The notes beneath the pieces are model-generated. The model ran no database searches. It worked only from the letters and a program-made list of their open reading frames with translations, and had not been told where the DNA came from. The translations under genes were made by a program, and so were the position numbers. 37,638 nucleotides of DNA from RUG714 sp964623515 (lineage in GTDB: Bacteria > Bacillota > Clostridia > Oscillospirales > Acutalibacteraceae). The DNA lies in the NCBI GenBank assembly GCA_964623515.1, contig CAZURV010000016.1, positions 1 to 37,638 of the forward strand, read 5' to 3'. Of the stretch, positions 1-7,940 are shown piece by piece. Every line of letters starts with the position of its first letter. Position 1 is the first letter of the stretch.

Positions 1-1
1 G

Positions 2-55
2 CCTGCTTGATATGCGGCTTGCAAACCATTGCAACCCGCGCAGGGAGCGTTCGCT
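2..55. repeat. 54-bp dispersed intergenic repeat, copy A
   Basis: This stretch just downstream of the cysS stop matches 31830-31883 over its whole length with a few substitutions and a short indel. The shared cores are GCTTGA, GCTTGC and GCGCAGGGAGCGTTCGCT. It ends exactly where the cysS stop codon begins. In copy B the core forms a hairpin (GCGAACG pairing with CGTTCGC around CCCTGCGCAGGG); copy A pairs less well. No coding function is apparent. The left edge of the window may cut the element. Confidence 0.6.
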
Positions 56-1443
56 TAATTTCTGCTCCATTGTACGCCTGCGGGCGTATCTTTGAGCGTG
101 ATTCCCATTTGCTGCAGCTCATCCCGTATTCTGTCCGCTTCAGCCCAGTTTTTTTCCGCTCTCGCTTTTGTTCTGGCTTCGATAAGCGCTTCTATTTCAC
201 TGTCAATATCATCGGAATGATTCTCATAGCATATACCCAGAACATTGGTAAGCTCGTTAAATAAGGAAAGCGCATATTCCGCATCCGTTTTGCTCATTGA
301 GCCGGAAACGGCCGTGTTGATTTCTCTTACGAGTTCAAAAACAGCGGCAAGACCGTCCGCAGTATTCAAATCATCATCCATGGCGGTGATAAATTGTGCT
401 CTGTAAGAAGCAAATTTCTTTTGAAGCGCTTTACTTCCCGGCACGTCTTCCGCCGACGAAAGATACGAAACAAGATTATCCTTACAGTTATAAAGCCTTT
501 CCAGTCCGGCTTTGCACTGCTCAATGATTTCAAGGCTGTAATTGATGGGCTTGCGGTAATGCGAGCTAATCATCAGATAACGGACAGGTTCGTAGCCGTA
601 CGCATTCGCAACATCTCTGACTGTTTTAAAATTGCCGAGTGATTTGGACATTTTTACATTATCAACGTTAATATATCCGTTATGCATCCAGTAATTGGCA
701 AACGGAACGCCGTTGCAGCATTCACTCTGCGCAATTTCGTTTTCATGGTGCGGGAAAATCAAATCCTGACCGCCACAATGAATATCAATCGTATTGCCGA
801 GATATCTACGGCTCATCGCCGAACACTCAATATGCCAGCCGGGCCTGCCTTTTCCCCACGGCGACTCCCAGTACGGTTCGCCCGGCTTCGCGCTTTTCCA
901 AAGTGCAAAATCCATCGGGTCTTCTTTGATATCTCCGATTGCGATGCGCGCACCTGCAACGAGATCTTCAAGCGGCTGATGGGAAAGCTTGCCGTATTCC
1001 GAAAACTTTTTGGTGCGAAAAAAAACATCGCCGTCTACTGCATATGCGTATCCCTTTTTCTCAAGGATTTTAATGATATCAATCATTTCATCAATATTTT
1101 CCGTTGCCTTAGGATGAACCGTTGCTTCTCTGATGTTCATACCTTTAACATCCGTCCAATACTCAGCTATATATTTTTCAGCAACCTCGCTGTAAGTTAA
1201 TCCCTCTTCAATGGCTCTGTTGATTATTTTATCATCTATGTCCGTGAAATTCTGAACAAAGGTTACCTTGTAGCCCCTATATTCAAGATAACGCCTGAGG
1301 ACATCAAATACACAAAGCGGACGCGCATTACCGATATGGATAAAATTATATACGGTAGGACCGCAGGCATAAATTTTAACCTCGCCCTCTTGAATGGTTT
1401 TAAGTTCTTCTTTTTTTCTGCTTAAAGTATTATATACAATCAT
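55..1443 (-). CDS. cysS: Cysteinyl-tRNA synthetase
   Basis: Class I aminoacyl-tRNA synthetase that charges tRNA-Cys in the cytoplasm. The 462-residue protein has the usual bacterial length. Near the N-terminus is ACGPTVYN, whose Cys is a zinc ligand, followed by HIGN (the HIGH motif). Further in come HIECSAMS and CGGQDLIFPHHENE, which supply the remaining zinc ligands and the cysteine-discriminating site, then KMSKSLGN (KMSKS). The helical C-terminal domain carries the typical DxDLNTADGLA stretch. The ATG overlaps the cysE stop (ATGA) and is preceded by AAGGAG at good spacing, so it is translationally coupled to cysE. It is the last gene of the recA-recX-rimO-cysE-cysS operon. The cysE-cysS pairing is common in Firmicutes and couples cysteine supply to its use. 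Confidence 0.97.
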   Translation of the reverse strand: MIVYNTLSRKKEELKTIQEGEVKIYACGPTVYNFIHIGNARPLCVFDVLRRYLEYRGYKVTFVQNFTDIDDKIINRAIEEGLTYSEVAEKYIAEYWTDVKGMNIREATVHPKATENIDEMIDIIKILEKKGYAYAVDGDVFFRTKKFSEYGKLSHQPLEDLVAGARIAIGDIKEDPMDFALWKSAKPGEPYWESPWGKGRPGWHIECSAMSRRYLGNTIDIHCGGQDLIFPHHENEIAQSECCNGVPFANYWMHNGYINVDNVKMSKSLGNFKTVRDVANAYGYEPVRYLMISSHYRKPINYSLEIIEQCKAGLERLYNCKDNLVSYLSSAEDVPGSKALQKKFASYRAQFITAMDDDLNTADGLAAVFELVREINTAVSGSMSKTDAEYALSLFNELTNVLGICYENHSDDIDSEIEALIEARTKARAEKNWAEADRIRDELQQMGITLKDTPAGVQWSRN

Positions 1444-2075
1444 TTGGTGCGCTCCTTGATTTCTTCCTCTATTTTATCCAGCCTTTTCTGAAGAAGACAA
1501 AACTGCTGGGCTATCGGGTCCGGAATATGAATTTGATCCAAATCCGCTACAACACGACTTCCGTTCTGCTTTACAACTCGTGCCGGCGAGCCAATTGCCG
1601 TTGAATTTTCAGGCACTTCCGAAAGCACAACCGAACCTGCGGCAATACGAGAATTATCCCCGACTTTAAAGGAACCCAAAAGCTTTGCGCCTGCTCCTAT
1701 CATAACGTTATTTCCGATAGTCGGATGACGCTTTCCTCTTTCCTTGCCCGTACCGCCTAGAGTTACGCCCTGATAAATGGTTACATCATCGCCGATTTCA
1801 CTCGTTTCTCCAATCACTACGCCATGCCCGTGATCAATAAACAAACGTTTCCCTATCACGGCGCCGGGATGAATTTCAATCCCGGTTTTATTGGCGATTC
1901 TCTGCGAAATGCTCCTTGCCCGCAGATAATGCCCTTTTAAATAATACTTATGTGCCCGGCGATATGCACGGACAGCTTTATATCCGGGATAACATAAAAT
2001 GATTTCAAAAGTTGATTTAGCTGCCGGGTCACGTTCACGAATGCAGTTAATATCTTCTTTTATTTGCTCAAACAT
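1440..2075 (-). CDS. cysE: Serine O-acetyltransferase
   Basis: Transfers acetyl from acetyl-CoA to L-serine, giving O-acetylserine, the first step of cysteine synthesis. The protein is 211 residues. It has an N-terminal helical part and a left-handed beta-helix of hexapeptide repeats, including GIEIHPGAVIG, LFIDHGHGVVIGET (catalytic Asp-His region), VTLGGTGK, RHPTIGNNVMIGAGAK and SRIAAGSVV. It is the short form typical of Gram-positive bacteria. I chose the ATG at 2075, which overlaps the rimO stop as TGATG and follows GAGAGG; a TTG one codon upstream is less likely. The 3' end overlaps the cysS start. No O-acetylserine sulfhydrylase gene lies in the window. Confidence 0.95.
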   Translation of the reverse strand: MFEQIKEDINCIRERDPAAKSTFEIILCYPGYKAVRAYRRAHKYYLKGHYLRARSISQRIANKTGIEIHPGAVIGKRLFIDHGHGVVIGETSEIGDDVTIYQGVTLGGTGKERGKRHPTIGNNVMIGAGAKLLGSFKVGDNSRIAAGSVVLSEVPENSTAIGSPARVVKQNGSRVVADLDQIHIPDPIAQQFCLLQKRLDKIEEEIKERTK

Positions 2076-3400
2076 CAAATAACCTCTCTACCAATTAAAT
2101 CATATTCATCGAAATTTTCGATTTTTACATTAACAAATTCACCGGGTTTATGCTCTTTTTCGGATACAAACCAGATGCCGCTGTCTATTTCGGGCGCATC
2201 CATATAAGATCTGCCGAAATACATGGATTGTTGATCGTCAAACCTATCGGCAATCACCTTAAAAGTTTTTCCGATAAAGCTTTCATTTTTTTCTTTCACT
2301 ATATTATACTGGCTGTTCATTAAAACTTCAACCCTGCGCTGTTTTATTCTGTCATCAATCTGATTGTCCATGGATGCGGCCGCTGTTCCCTCCTCCGGTG
2401 AATATGCAAAACAGCCCATCCTGTCAAAGCCTATATCTTTAACAAATTCTGCAAGAGCGGTAAAATCCGCCTGTGTTTCACCCGGAAAACCGCATATAAA
2501 CGTTGTTCTTAAAACCACGCCGGGAATCTCGCGCCTTATTTTACGAATTAAAGCGGTTAGGGTATCTTTATCTCCGCGACGGTTCATACTTTTTAATATT
2601 TTGCCCGAAGCATGCTGAAGCGGAATATCTATATACGGCAGAATCTTGGACTGATTTTTAATCACACTGATGAGTTTATCCGTTATTCTGTCCGGATAAA
2701 GATAATAAAGCCGAATCCATTCAACATCGGTTTTACAAAGCTCTTCAAGCAGTTCCGCAAGCCTCGGTTCACCATATATATCCTCCCCGTACCGCGTGGT
2801 ATCCTGCGCCACAACGACCAGCTCTTTTACGCCGCTTGCAACAAGAGCTTTTGCCTCATCCATAATATATTCCGGTTTTCTGGAACGGTAAGGCCCTCTG
2901 ATGGACGGAATCGCACAGTAAGAACAACAATTGGAACAACCGTCTGCTATTTTAAGATATGCCCAATGCGAGGGAGTTGTTAATATTCGTGCGCCGTTAA
3001 GCGGCATATTTTCCTTGGGCGGAAATTCACAGAAACAATCGCCCTCCATTACGCTATGGCATACCGAAACAATATCTCCATTGCTTCCAATGCCGATAAC
3101 GGCATCTGCCTCGGGGAATTCCTGCGCAACCTCTTGCTTATATCTTTCGGCCAGACAGCCGGAAATGATGATATGCCCAAGCTTTCCCTCATTTTTCAGC
3201 GCAATCATATCCAGAATATTTTCAATCGCTTCTTTTTTTGCGTCTTCAATAAATCCACAGGTATTGATAATTACTATGTCTGCTCCGACAGGATTATTTG
3301 TTATATTAAAACCCGCATCCGCAAGGCGGGCAAGCATAAATTCACCGTCCACCTGATTTTTTGGACATCCGAGTGAAATCATACCGACTTTTATATCCAT
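2075..3400 (-). CDS. rimO: Ribosomal protein S12 methylthiotransferase
   Basis: Radical-SAM methylthiotransferase that adds a methylthio group to a conserved aspartate of ribosomal protein S12. It is 441 residues. The N-terminal MTTase domain has three cluster cysteines (Cys12 in SLGCPKNQ, Cys48 in NTCGF, Cys82 in SGCLAERY). The radical-SAM CxxxCxxC is at 155-162 (CSNCCSYC), and a TRAM-like domain occupies the last 65 or so residues. The conserved VDSE after the first cysteine reads VDGE here. The RimO rather than MiaB assignment rests on the SLGCPKNxVD start and the ADGCSNCCSYC form. The ATG at 3400 follows GAGGA and sits 1 nt after the recX stop; the longer open frame upstream lies inside recX and is not used. 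Confidence 0.93.
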   Translation of the reverse strand: MDIKVGMISLGCPKNQVDGEFMLARLADAGFNITNNPVGADIVIINTCGFIEDAKKEAIENILDMIALKNEGKLGHIIISGCLAERYKQEVAQEFPEADAVIGIGSNGDIVSVCHSVMEGDCFCEFPPKENMPLNGARILTTPSHWAYLKIADGCSNCCSYCAIPSIRGPYRSRKPEYIMDEAKALVASGVKELVVVAQDTTRYGEDIYGEPRLAELLEELCKTDVEWIRLYYLYPDRITDKLISVIKNQSKILPYIDIPLQHASGKILKSMNRRGDKDTLTALIRKIRREIPGVVLRTTFICGFPGETQADFTALAEFVKDIGFDRMGCFAYSPEEGTAAASMDNQIDDRIKQRRVEVLMNSQYNIVKEKNESFIGKTFKVIADRFDDQQSMYFGRSYMDAPEIDSGIWFVSEKEHKPGEFVNVKIENFDEYDLIGREVI

Positions 3401-3401
3401 T

Positions 3402-4004
3402 TTATTCCTCATCATATTCGCACATCGCAGCGCGGATATCCGAATAGGAATATCCGAGGCGCACAAGCGCGTTAAAAACTTTTTTTCTACCCTTTTCATC
3501 GGCAAGATATCTTAGATATTTTTTATCAATCAAATCTTTTGCAGACTGAACGGGATCGTCTTCAAATTCATGAGATATGCTCTCCGCTGTTTCCCGGCTT
3601 ATCCCCTTTAAATAAAGCTCATAAAAAATACGTTTTTTTGCATAATGCTTTCCTTCATAAAGGCGGCGATAGTAAGCGCGAGCAAACTCCAAATCATTAA
3701 CGTAACCGCGCGCTTCCAGTTTGTCGACTGCTATTATAGCATATTTTTCATCAACTGTGCGTTTTATTTTATCAATCAGTTCTTTTTTTGAATGCGCACG
3801 CACGGAAAGAAAGTCAATTCCCTTATTAAAGGCTTTTCTTATATATATTTGTTCTTCCAGGGCATCAAGTTCCTCAGCAGATATTTCATCTCCGGAATGA
3901 ATACCTAAAGAAAACCAAAAATCAACATCGGTGGTGAAACGATATTCGCCATCAATGTTGATATGGATTTTGGTTCCCTTACCTTTTGAGTAAGTTATTT
4001 TCAT
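3402..4004 (-). CDS. recX: RecA regulator RecX
   Basis: Small helical protein that binds RecA filaments and modulates recombination and SOS activity. It is about 200 residues with three tandem three-helix repeats recognisable from SVRAHSKKELIDKI, LEARGYVNDLEFARAYYRR and LVRLGYSYSDIRAAM. The gene lies directly downstream of recA, the usual RecX location. No clear ribosome-binding site precedes it: the reading frame can begin with TTG at 4013, overlapping the recA stop, or ATG at 4004. I chose the ATG because KITYSKGKG resembles the usual RecX beginning. Expression is probably by translational coupling to recA. Family certainty is high; the exact start is uncertain by three codons. Confidence 0.88.
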   Translation of the reverse strand: MKITYSKGKGTKIHINIDGEYRFTTDVDFWFSLGIHSGDEISAEELDALEEQIYIRKAFNKGIDFLSVRAHSKKELIDKIKRTVDEKYAIIAVDKLEARGYVNDLEFARAYYRRLYEGKHYAKKRIFYELYLKGISRETAESISHEFEDDPVQSAKDLIDKKYLRYLADEKGRKKVFNALVRLGYSYSDIRAAMCEYDEE

Positions 4005-4009
4005 ATTTA

Positions 4010-5164
4010 TCAATCGTCATCTACAATGATATCTATTTTGGCGGAAGACCTGCGGTTTGAAACCGGCATCGCCGTTTTAACCTCCGCCGCAGAAGAAGAT
4101 TTTGTTTCCGCCGTTGTTTCTTCTGGTTTATCTTCGCTTTCTCCCTCGCTGTTGCCCGAAGAAGAGAGCTCTTCACGGATTTTATTTTCAATCTCATCTG
4201 ATATATCTGAATTTTCGGCAAGAAAAGCCTTCGCCTTTTCCCTCCCCTGACCGAGACGTATATCGCCGTAAGAATACCATGAACCGCCTTTTTTGACAAT
4301 TCCGAGCGTTTCGGCGGTATCTATAATTTCGCCCAGTTTGGAAATACCGGTTCCGTACATTATATCAAACTCTGCCGTTTTAAACGGAGGCGCTACCTTG
4401 TTTTTGACAACCTTAACGCGCGTTCTTGAACCAACAAATTCCTGCCCATTAGAACCTGCAACTTTTATCTGCTCAATACGCCTTACGTCAATTCTAACGG
4501 AAGCATAGAATTTAAGCGCTCTTCCTCCGGTTGTAGTTTCTGGATTGCCGTATGCCATACCGATTTTTTCGCGCAACTGATTGATAAATATAATGATACA
4601 GTTTGTTTTGGAAATAGCCCCGGCAAGCTTGCGCAGAGCTTGCGACATAAGACGCGCGTGCAGCCCCATATGGCTGTCCCCCATATCGCCCTCAATTTCA
4701 CTTCTGGGAACAAGCGCGGCAACGGAGTCCACAACAATAATATCAATTGCACCCGAACGTGCCAGCGCCTCTGCAATTTCCAGCCCCTGTTCACCGTCAT
4801 CCGGCTGCGATACGAGAAGAGAGTCAACGTCGACGCCGAGATTGGAAGCATACTGCGGATCGAGAGCGTGCTCCGCATCAATAAAAGCCGCCTCTCCTCC
4901 AAGCTTCTGAGCTTCCGCTATCGCGTGAAGTGCAAGCGTTGTTTTACCAGACGATTCCGGCCCGTATATCTCAATAATTCTGCCGCGGGGAAGTCCGCCT
5001 ATTCCGATTGCCAAATCAAGACCCAAAGAACCTGTGGAAACGGCATCCACATTCATAGTTTCGCTTTTCCCCAAGCGGATAATTGAGCCTGCTCCGAATT
5101 TTTTTTCAATTTGAGAAATGGCGTCTTTCAGCGCTTTTTCTTTTCCGTCTTTTGTTTCAGCCAT
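4010..5164 (-). CDS. recA: Recombinase RecA
   Basis: DNA-dependent ATPase that forms filaments on single-stranded DNA, drives strand exchange and triggers LexA cleavage. It is 384 residues. The Walker A motif is GPESSGKT (68-75), Walker B is IIVVDSVAAL, and FINQLREKIG with NPETTTGG covers the L2 loop. The tail after about residue 335 is long, acidic and rich in Ser/Glu/Thr, ending in several aspartates, as is common in clostridial RecA. The ATG follows AAGGAG. It is the first gene of the recA-recX-rimO-cysE-cysS chain. Upstream are a TTGACA/TATAAT promoter and a LexA-type box (separate entries), so SOS induction is likely and would also raise cysE and cysS. Confidence 0.98.
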   Translation of the reverse strand: MAETKDGKEKALKDAISQIEKKFGAGSIIRLGKSETMNVDAVSTGSLGLDLAIGIGGLPRGRIIEIYGPESSGKTTLALHAIAEAQKLGGEAAFIDAEHALDPQYASNLGVDVDSLLVSQPDDGEQGLEIAEALARSGAIDIIVVDSVAALVPRSEIEGDMGDSHMGLHARLMSQALRKLAGAISKTNCIIIFINQLREKIGMAYGNPETTTGGRALKFYASVRIDVRRIEQIKVAGSNGQEFVGSRTRVKVVKNKVAPPFKTAEFDIMYGTGISKLGEIIDTAETLGIVKKGGSWYSYGDIRLGQGREKAKAFLAENSDISDEIENKIREELSSSGNSEGESEDKPEETTAETKSSSAAEVKTAMPVSNRRSSAKIDIIVDDD

Positions 5165-5294
5165 CAGTTGTTCTCCTTAATTTTCATCTTTTAATTTAAA
5201 GCATATGAAAGCGCCGCAGGATAAATCTCCAAAATCACCGAAAATCTACGTTTCGGGCCATTAAAACAAGCGCAATAATATGATTATATTTTAT

Positions 5295-5324
5295 ATTATA
5301 ATATAGAACAATTATAATTGTCAA
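5295..5324 (-). promoter_or_regulatory. recA promoter
   Basis: Reading on the minus strand, -35 TTGACA (5324-5319) and -10 TATAAT (5300-5295) are separated by 18 bp. Both hexamers match the housekeeping sigma consensus exactly. Transcription would start near 5288, leaving a leader of about 124 nt before the recA ATG. The 14-bp perfect palindrome ACAATTATAATTGT overlaps the -35 and the spacer and could be a further operator. Confidence 0.75.
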
Positions 5325-5332
5325 GCTTAAAT

Positions 5333-5346
5333 CGTACAAATGTTCG
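5333..5346. promoter_or_regulatory. LexA (SOS) box upstream of recA
   Basis: On the minus strand this reads CGAACATTTGTACG, matching the Gram-positive SOS consensus CGAACATATGTTCG at 12 of 14 positions. It lies 8 bp upstream of the recA -35 hexamer and between the divergent recA and rpmB promoters. Its position suggests LexA repression of recA; an effect on rpmB, whose promoter is about 60 bp away, is less likely. No lexA gene is in the window. Confidence 0.65.
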
Positions 5347-5404
5347 ATTTTTCTGTTTTTTTTACAAAATAATGCAATAATAAGAGTATAATTTAAAAAA
5401 GTTC

Positions 5405-5433
5405 TTGCATTTTTGCTCTAAATATGATAAGAT
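5405..5433 (+). promoter_or_regulatory. Probable rpmB promoter
   Basis: A TTGCAT (-35, 5405-5410) and TAAGAT (-10, 5428-5433) separated by 17 bp precede rpmB; both are imperfect matches. An overlapping TATGAT lies at 5423 but has no well-spaced -35. The remainder of the 305-bp recA-rpmB gap is AT-rich and holds the recA promoter and SOS box. Confidence 0.4.
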
Positions 5434-5469
5434 GCATCTGTTGTAAATTTAAAAAGGAGGTGCAGACAC

Positions 5470-5655
5470 ATGGCAAAATGCGAATACTGCGGCAAAGGGG
5501 TGTCTTTCGGCATTAAAGTTTCCCATTCTCACAGAAGATCAAACAGAACCTGGAAGCCGAACATAAAAAGAGTTAAAGCTGTTGTAAACGGATCACCTAA
5601 AAGAGTTTATGTTTGCACTCGTTGCCTTCGTTCAGGCAAAGTTGAAAGAGCATAA
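5470..5655 (+). CDS. rpmB: 50S ribosomal protein L28 (zinc-ribbon form)
   Basis: Structural protein of the large ribosomal subunit. The 61-residue protein begins MAKCEYCGKG and has two CxxC pairs (Cys4/Cys7 and Cys48/Cys51, the latter in VCTRCLRSGKVERA), marking the zinc-binding C+ paralog. HSHRRSNRTWKPNIKRVKA is the typical L28 signature. A strong AAGGAGGTG lies upstream of the ATG. The gene is monocistronic, divergent from recA and followed by two hairpins with T-runs. In species with two L28 paralogs the C+ form is used when zinc is plentiful; no C- paralog is visible here. Confidence 0.97.
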   Translation: MAKCEYCGKGVSFGIKVSHSHRRSNRTWKPNIKRVKAVVNGSPKRVYVCTRCLRSGKVERA

Positions 5656-5666
5656 AAGAAGAATTT

Positions 5667-5694
5667 TCGCTGATTTTATCAGCGATATTTTTTT
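5667..5694 (+). terminator. rpmB terminator
   Basis: TCGCTGAT (5667-5674) pairs perfectly with ATCAGCGA (5678-5685) around a TTT loop, followed by TATTTTTTTT. It lies 12 nt after the rpmB stop and is oriented for plus-strand termination. Confidence 0.8.
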
Positions 5695-5700
5695 ACGTAA

Positions 5701-5742
5701 AAATCCGTCCCTCTGATACTGATGTATCGAGGGACGTTTTTT
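5701..5742. terminator. Bidirectional terminator between rpmB and asnB
   Basis: CGTCCCTC (5706-5713) pairs with GAGGGACG (5729-5736). An inner GATAC/GTATC stem is stacked on it with one bulged base and a TGAT loop. The plus strand continues GTTTTTTCTTT and the minus strand continues GGATTTTT. It therefore serves as the asnB terminator and as a backup for rpmB. Confidence 0.75.
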
Positions 5743-5745
5743 CTT

Positions 5746-7584
5746 TCAGTTTTTAATTTTAATCTTATAATGCTTAAGCCAATGGTTCATCTGAATAAAA
5801 TATGCAATCGTCTGCGGCGTAGTCATAAGCTGACCGTACCACGGTGTGGAATTATCCGCAGTAAGCAAAGATTTGAGCGCTTCCCTGTCTATAAATGCAA
5901 ACAAAGGAGAGGACGTATCCGCAATGATATCCTGCAGAATATCCGAAACTGCTTTCAGATAATTCGGATTATGCGTTTTCGGATACGGACTCTTTTTACG
6001 CCACAAAACCGACTCGGGAAGTAGCCCATGCATTGCGGCGCGGAGTAGCCCTTTTTCATAATGATTATAATCCTTAAATTTCCACGGAACGTTATAAAGA
6101 TACTGCACAATTCTATAATCACAGAACGGCACGCGTATTTCAAGCCCAGAATACATACTCATTCTATCTTTTCTGTCAAGCAAAGTCTGCATAAACCAAT
6201 CAAGATTCAGCCGCATCATTTCCATCATTCTGCCGTCCGTTTGATTTATATCGGGAAGTTTTTTAACCGATTTAACAGTGTAATCATATTTTTCAGACAC
6301 ATATTCAACAGGATTGATTTTTGCTCTGTAATCCTCATTCAAAAATGAATAGCGGTAATCGGTTGACTGTGCCCACGGAAAGCCGTATCTTTCACGGATT
6401 GTTTTATCCCTGTACCACGGATAGCCCCCGAAGATCTCATCCGCACATTCTCCGGACAGCGCAACGGTTGAAGTTTTCCTTATCTCCCTGCAAAGCAACA
6501 GCATAGAAGCGTCAACATCAGCCATACCCGGCAGATCGCGCGCCTCCACACTTTCAAAGAGTGCAGGTATCAAATCTCCTGTATCAAGCAACACTCTGCG
6601 ATTATCTCCGTTCAGATAGGCGCACATAATATCTATAAACGGATTATCACTGTTCGGCTGAAATTTTGAAGCATGAAAATGCTTATCGTTGTCTGCATAA
6701 TCGACCGAATAAGTTGTGAGAATTTTTCCCCTGTCGGCAAAATACCTATTGGCAACACTTGAAATCAAGCTGGAATCAAGCCCTCCCGATAAAAATGCTG
6801 CAACGGGAACATCGCTCACAAGCTGTCTCGTAATCGCGTCGTTTACAAGATAACGCACATGATCCACTGTTTCCGGAAAATTCTCTTTATGCTCCTGCGG
6901 AGTCAGTTCCCAGTACTTTTCTGTGGACAGCCCGTATTCACAAAAATAACCGCATACGGCAGGAGGAAGTTCATAAATATTTTCGAAAATTCCATTGCCA
7001 ATTGTTCTACCGGGACCTACAAGCATAATTTCGGCAATGCTATCGGTATTGATAACAGGCTCAAACGCATCATGTGCAAGAACAGCCTTAATCTCGCTTG
7101 CAAAAACAAAAGCCCCGTCATCCGTTATGCCGTAAAACAGCGGTTTAACGCCAATTCGATCCCTTGCAAGAAACAGACGTTTTTTCTTTTCATCCCATAC
7201 TGCAAATGCAAAAATTCCGTTAAATTTCTTTACGCATTCTTCACCGAAACACACATACGCTTTCAGCACAACCTCCGTATCGGAATGCGTTTCAAAAGTA
7301 AAACCATGTTCAATCAGTTCCATACGGATTTCAAACGTATTATAAAGCTCCCCGTTATAGCAGATTGTATATGTATTGTTGTCTTTTGAAAAGCGCATAG
7401 GCTGTTTACCGCGCTCCACGTCAATTACCGCAAGTCGCCGATGAATTAAAGCCACGCTACCATCCGTAAATATATCCTCATCATCCGGCCCTCTCGCAGC
7501 AAGTTTATCCGCCATATTTCTGTAAACACCCATTTTTTTACTAAGATCATACTTATATGAAACTTCGCCGGCGATTCCGCACAT
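5746..7584 (-). CDS. asnB: Asparagine synthetase, glutamine-hydrolysing
   Basis: Makes asparagine from aspartate, ATP and glutamine-derived ammonia. The 612-residue protein starts MCGIAGE, so after Met removal Cys is the N-terminal nucleophile of the class II glutaminase domain (about 1-200), with LIHRRLAVID, CYNGELYN and SDTEVV as expected. The synthetase domain has the PP-loop SGGLDSS at 266-272 and LSGECADEIFGGYPWY. This is the full bacterial AsnB layout. A purine-rich GGGGG lies about 7 nt before the ATG. The gene stands alone, convergent with rpmB. Upstream is a hairpin with a T-run (7640-7668) that might be an attenuator; no T-box was recognised. Confidence 0.95.
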   Translation of the reverse strand: MCGIAGEVSYKYDLSKKMGVYRNMADKLAARGPDDEDIFTDGSVALIHRRLAVIDVERGKQPMRFSKDNNTYTICYNGELYNTFEIRMELIEHGFTFETHSDTEVVLKAYVCFGEECVKKFNGIFAFAVWDEKKKRLFLARDRIGVKPLFYGITDDGAFVFASEIKAVLAHDAFEPVINTDSIAEIMLVGPGRTIGNGIFENIYELPPAVCGYFCEYGLSTEKYWELTPQEHKENFPETVDHVRYLVNDAITRQLVSDVPVAAFLSGGLDSSLISSVANRYFADRGKILTTYSVDYADNDKHFHASKFQPNSDNPFIDIMCAYLNGDNRRVLLDTGDLIPALFESVEARDLPGMADVDASMLLLCREIRKTSTVALSGECADEIFGGYPWYRDKTIRERYGFPWAQSTDYRYSFLNEDYRAKINPVEYVSEKYDYTVKSVKKLPDINQTDGRMMEMMRLNLDWFMQTLLDRKDRMSMYSGLEIRVPFCDYRIVQYLYNVPWKFKDYNHYEKGLLRAAMHGLLPESVLWRKKSPYPKTHNPNYLKAVSDILQDIIADTSSPLFAFIDREALKSLLTADNSTPWYGQLMTTPQTIAYFIQMNHWLKHYKIKIKN

Positions 7585-7940
7585 ATTGATACCCCCGTTA
7601 ACAGAATTTGCTTTTTCAAGCTCTCATATCAGTATATGCAAAAAAGGCTCTGCCGTTAACAGCAGAGCATAGGCACAGAAAAGCTGAACCCGATATGACG
7701 CAAACGGCATTTTTTTCGCTGAAGTATTGAAAATTCTCAACACATGACAGTATACATCCATTGATGCTTTTCTTTAACGAAGATTTGCTCGTTTTGAACT
7801 GTTTACACCTAAAGTGCAAAACTTTTGGATGCATTTTTCCATTAAAGCAACAATGAGCGAATCCTTCTAAACATTGAAAGATGAAAATTCTCGAAATAAC
7901 AAGTTTTAAACATTGGCGTTCAGCTACTTATATCTTAAAC
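7585..7940. other. asnB-nagA intergenic region
   Basis: About 356 bp without a convincing gene. It holds the minus-strand hairpin plus T-run at 7640-7668 and otherwise AT-rich sequence. A 72-codon minus-strand open frame (7834-7616) has no ribosome-binding site, overlaps the hairpin and is Ser/Cys/Phe-rich without domain character; I treat it as chance. No T-box core was seen on the asnB strand. The 10-mer CTGTTAACGG occurs twice on the asnB strand, once in the hairpin loop region and once next to the ribosome-binding site. Confidence 0.5.
7640..7668 (-). terminator. Rho-independent terminator or attenuator upstream of asnB
   Basis: On the minus strand GCTCTGC pairs with GCAGAGC around an 8-nt loop, then CTTTTTTGC. 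It sits about 270 nt beyond the nagA stop but only about 55 nt before the asnB ATG. It may end the nagA transcript or act as an attenuator in the asnB leader. No clear promoter was seen between it and asnB. Confidence 0.6.

Noticed and set aside
682..1200. 172-codon plus-strand open frame within cysS
   Set aside because: It is antisense to a complete cysS with all its motifs and has no homology-like features; shadow frame.
7616..7834. 72-codon minus-strand open frame between asnB and nagA
   Set aside because: No ribosome-binding site, no domain character, and it overlaps the terminator-type hairpin at 7640-7668.
7585..7940. T-box leader for asnB
   Set aside because: The conserved T-box core (AGGGTGGNACCGCG type) is absent on the asnB strand, and no specifier stem was seen.
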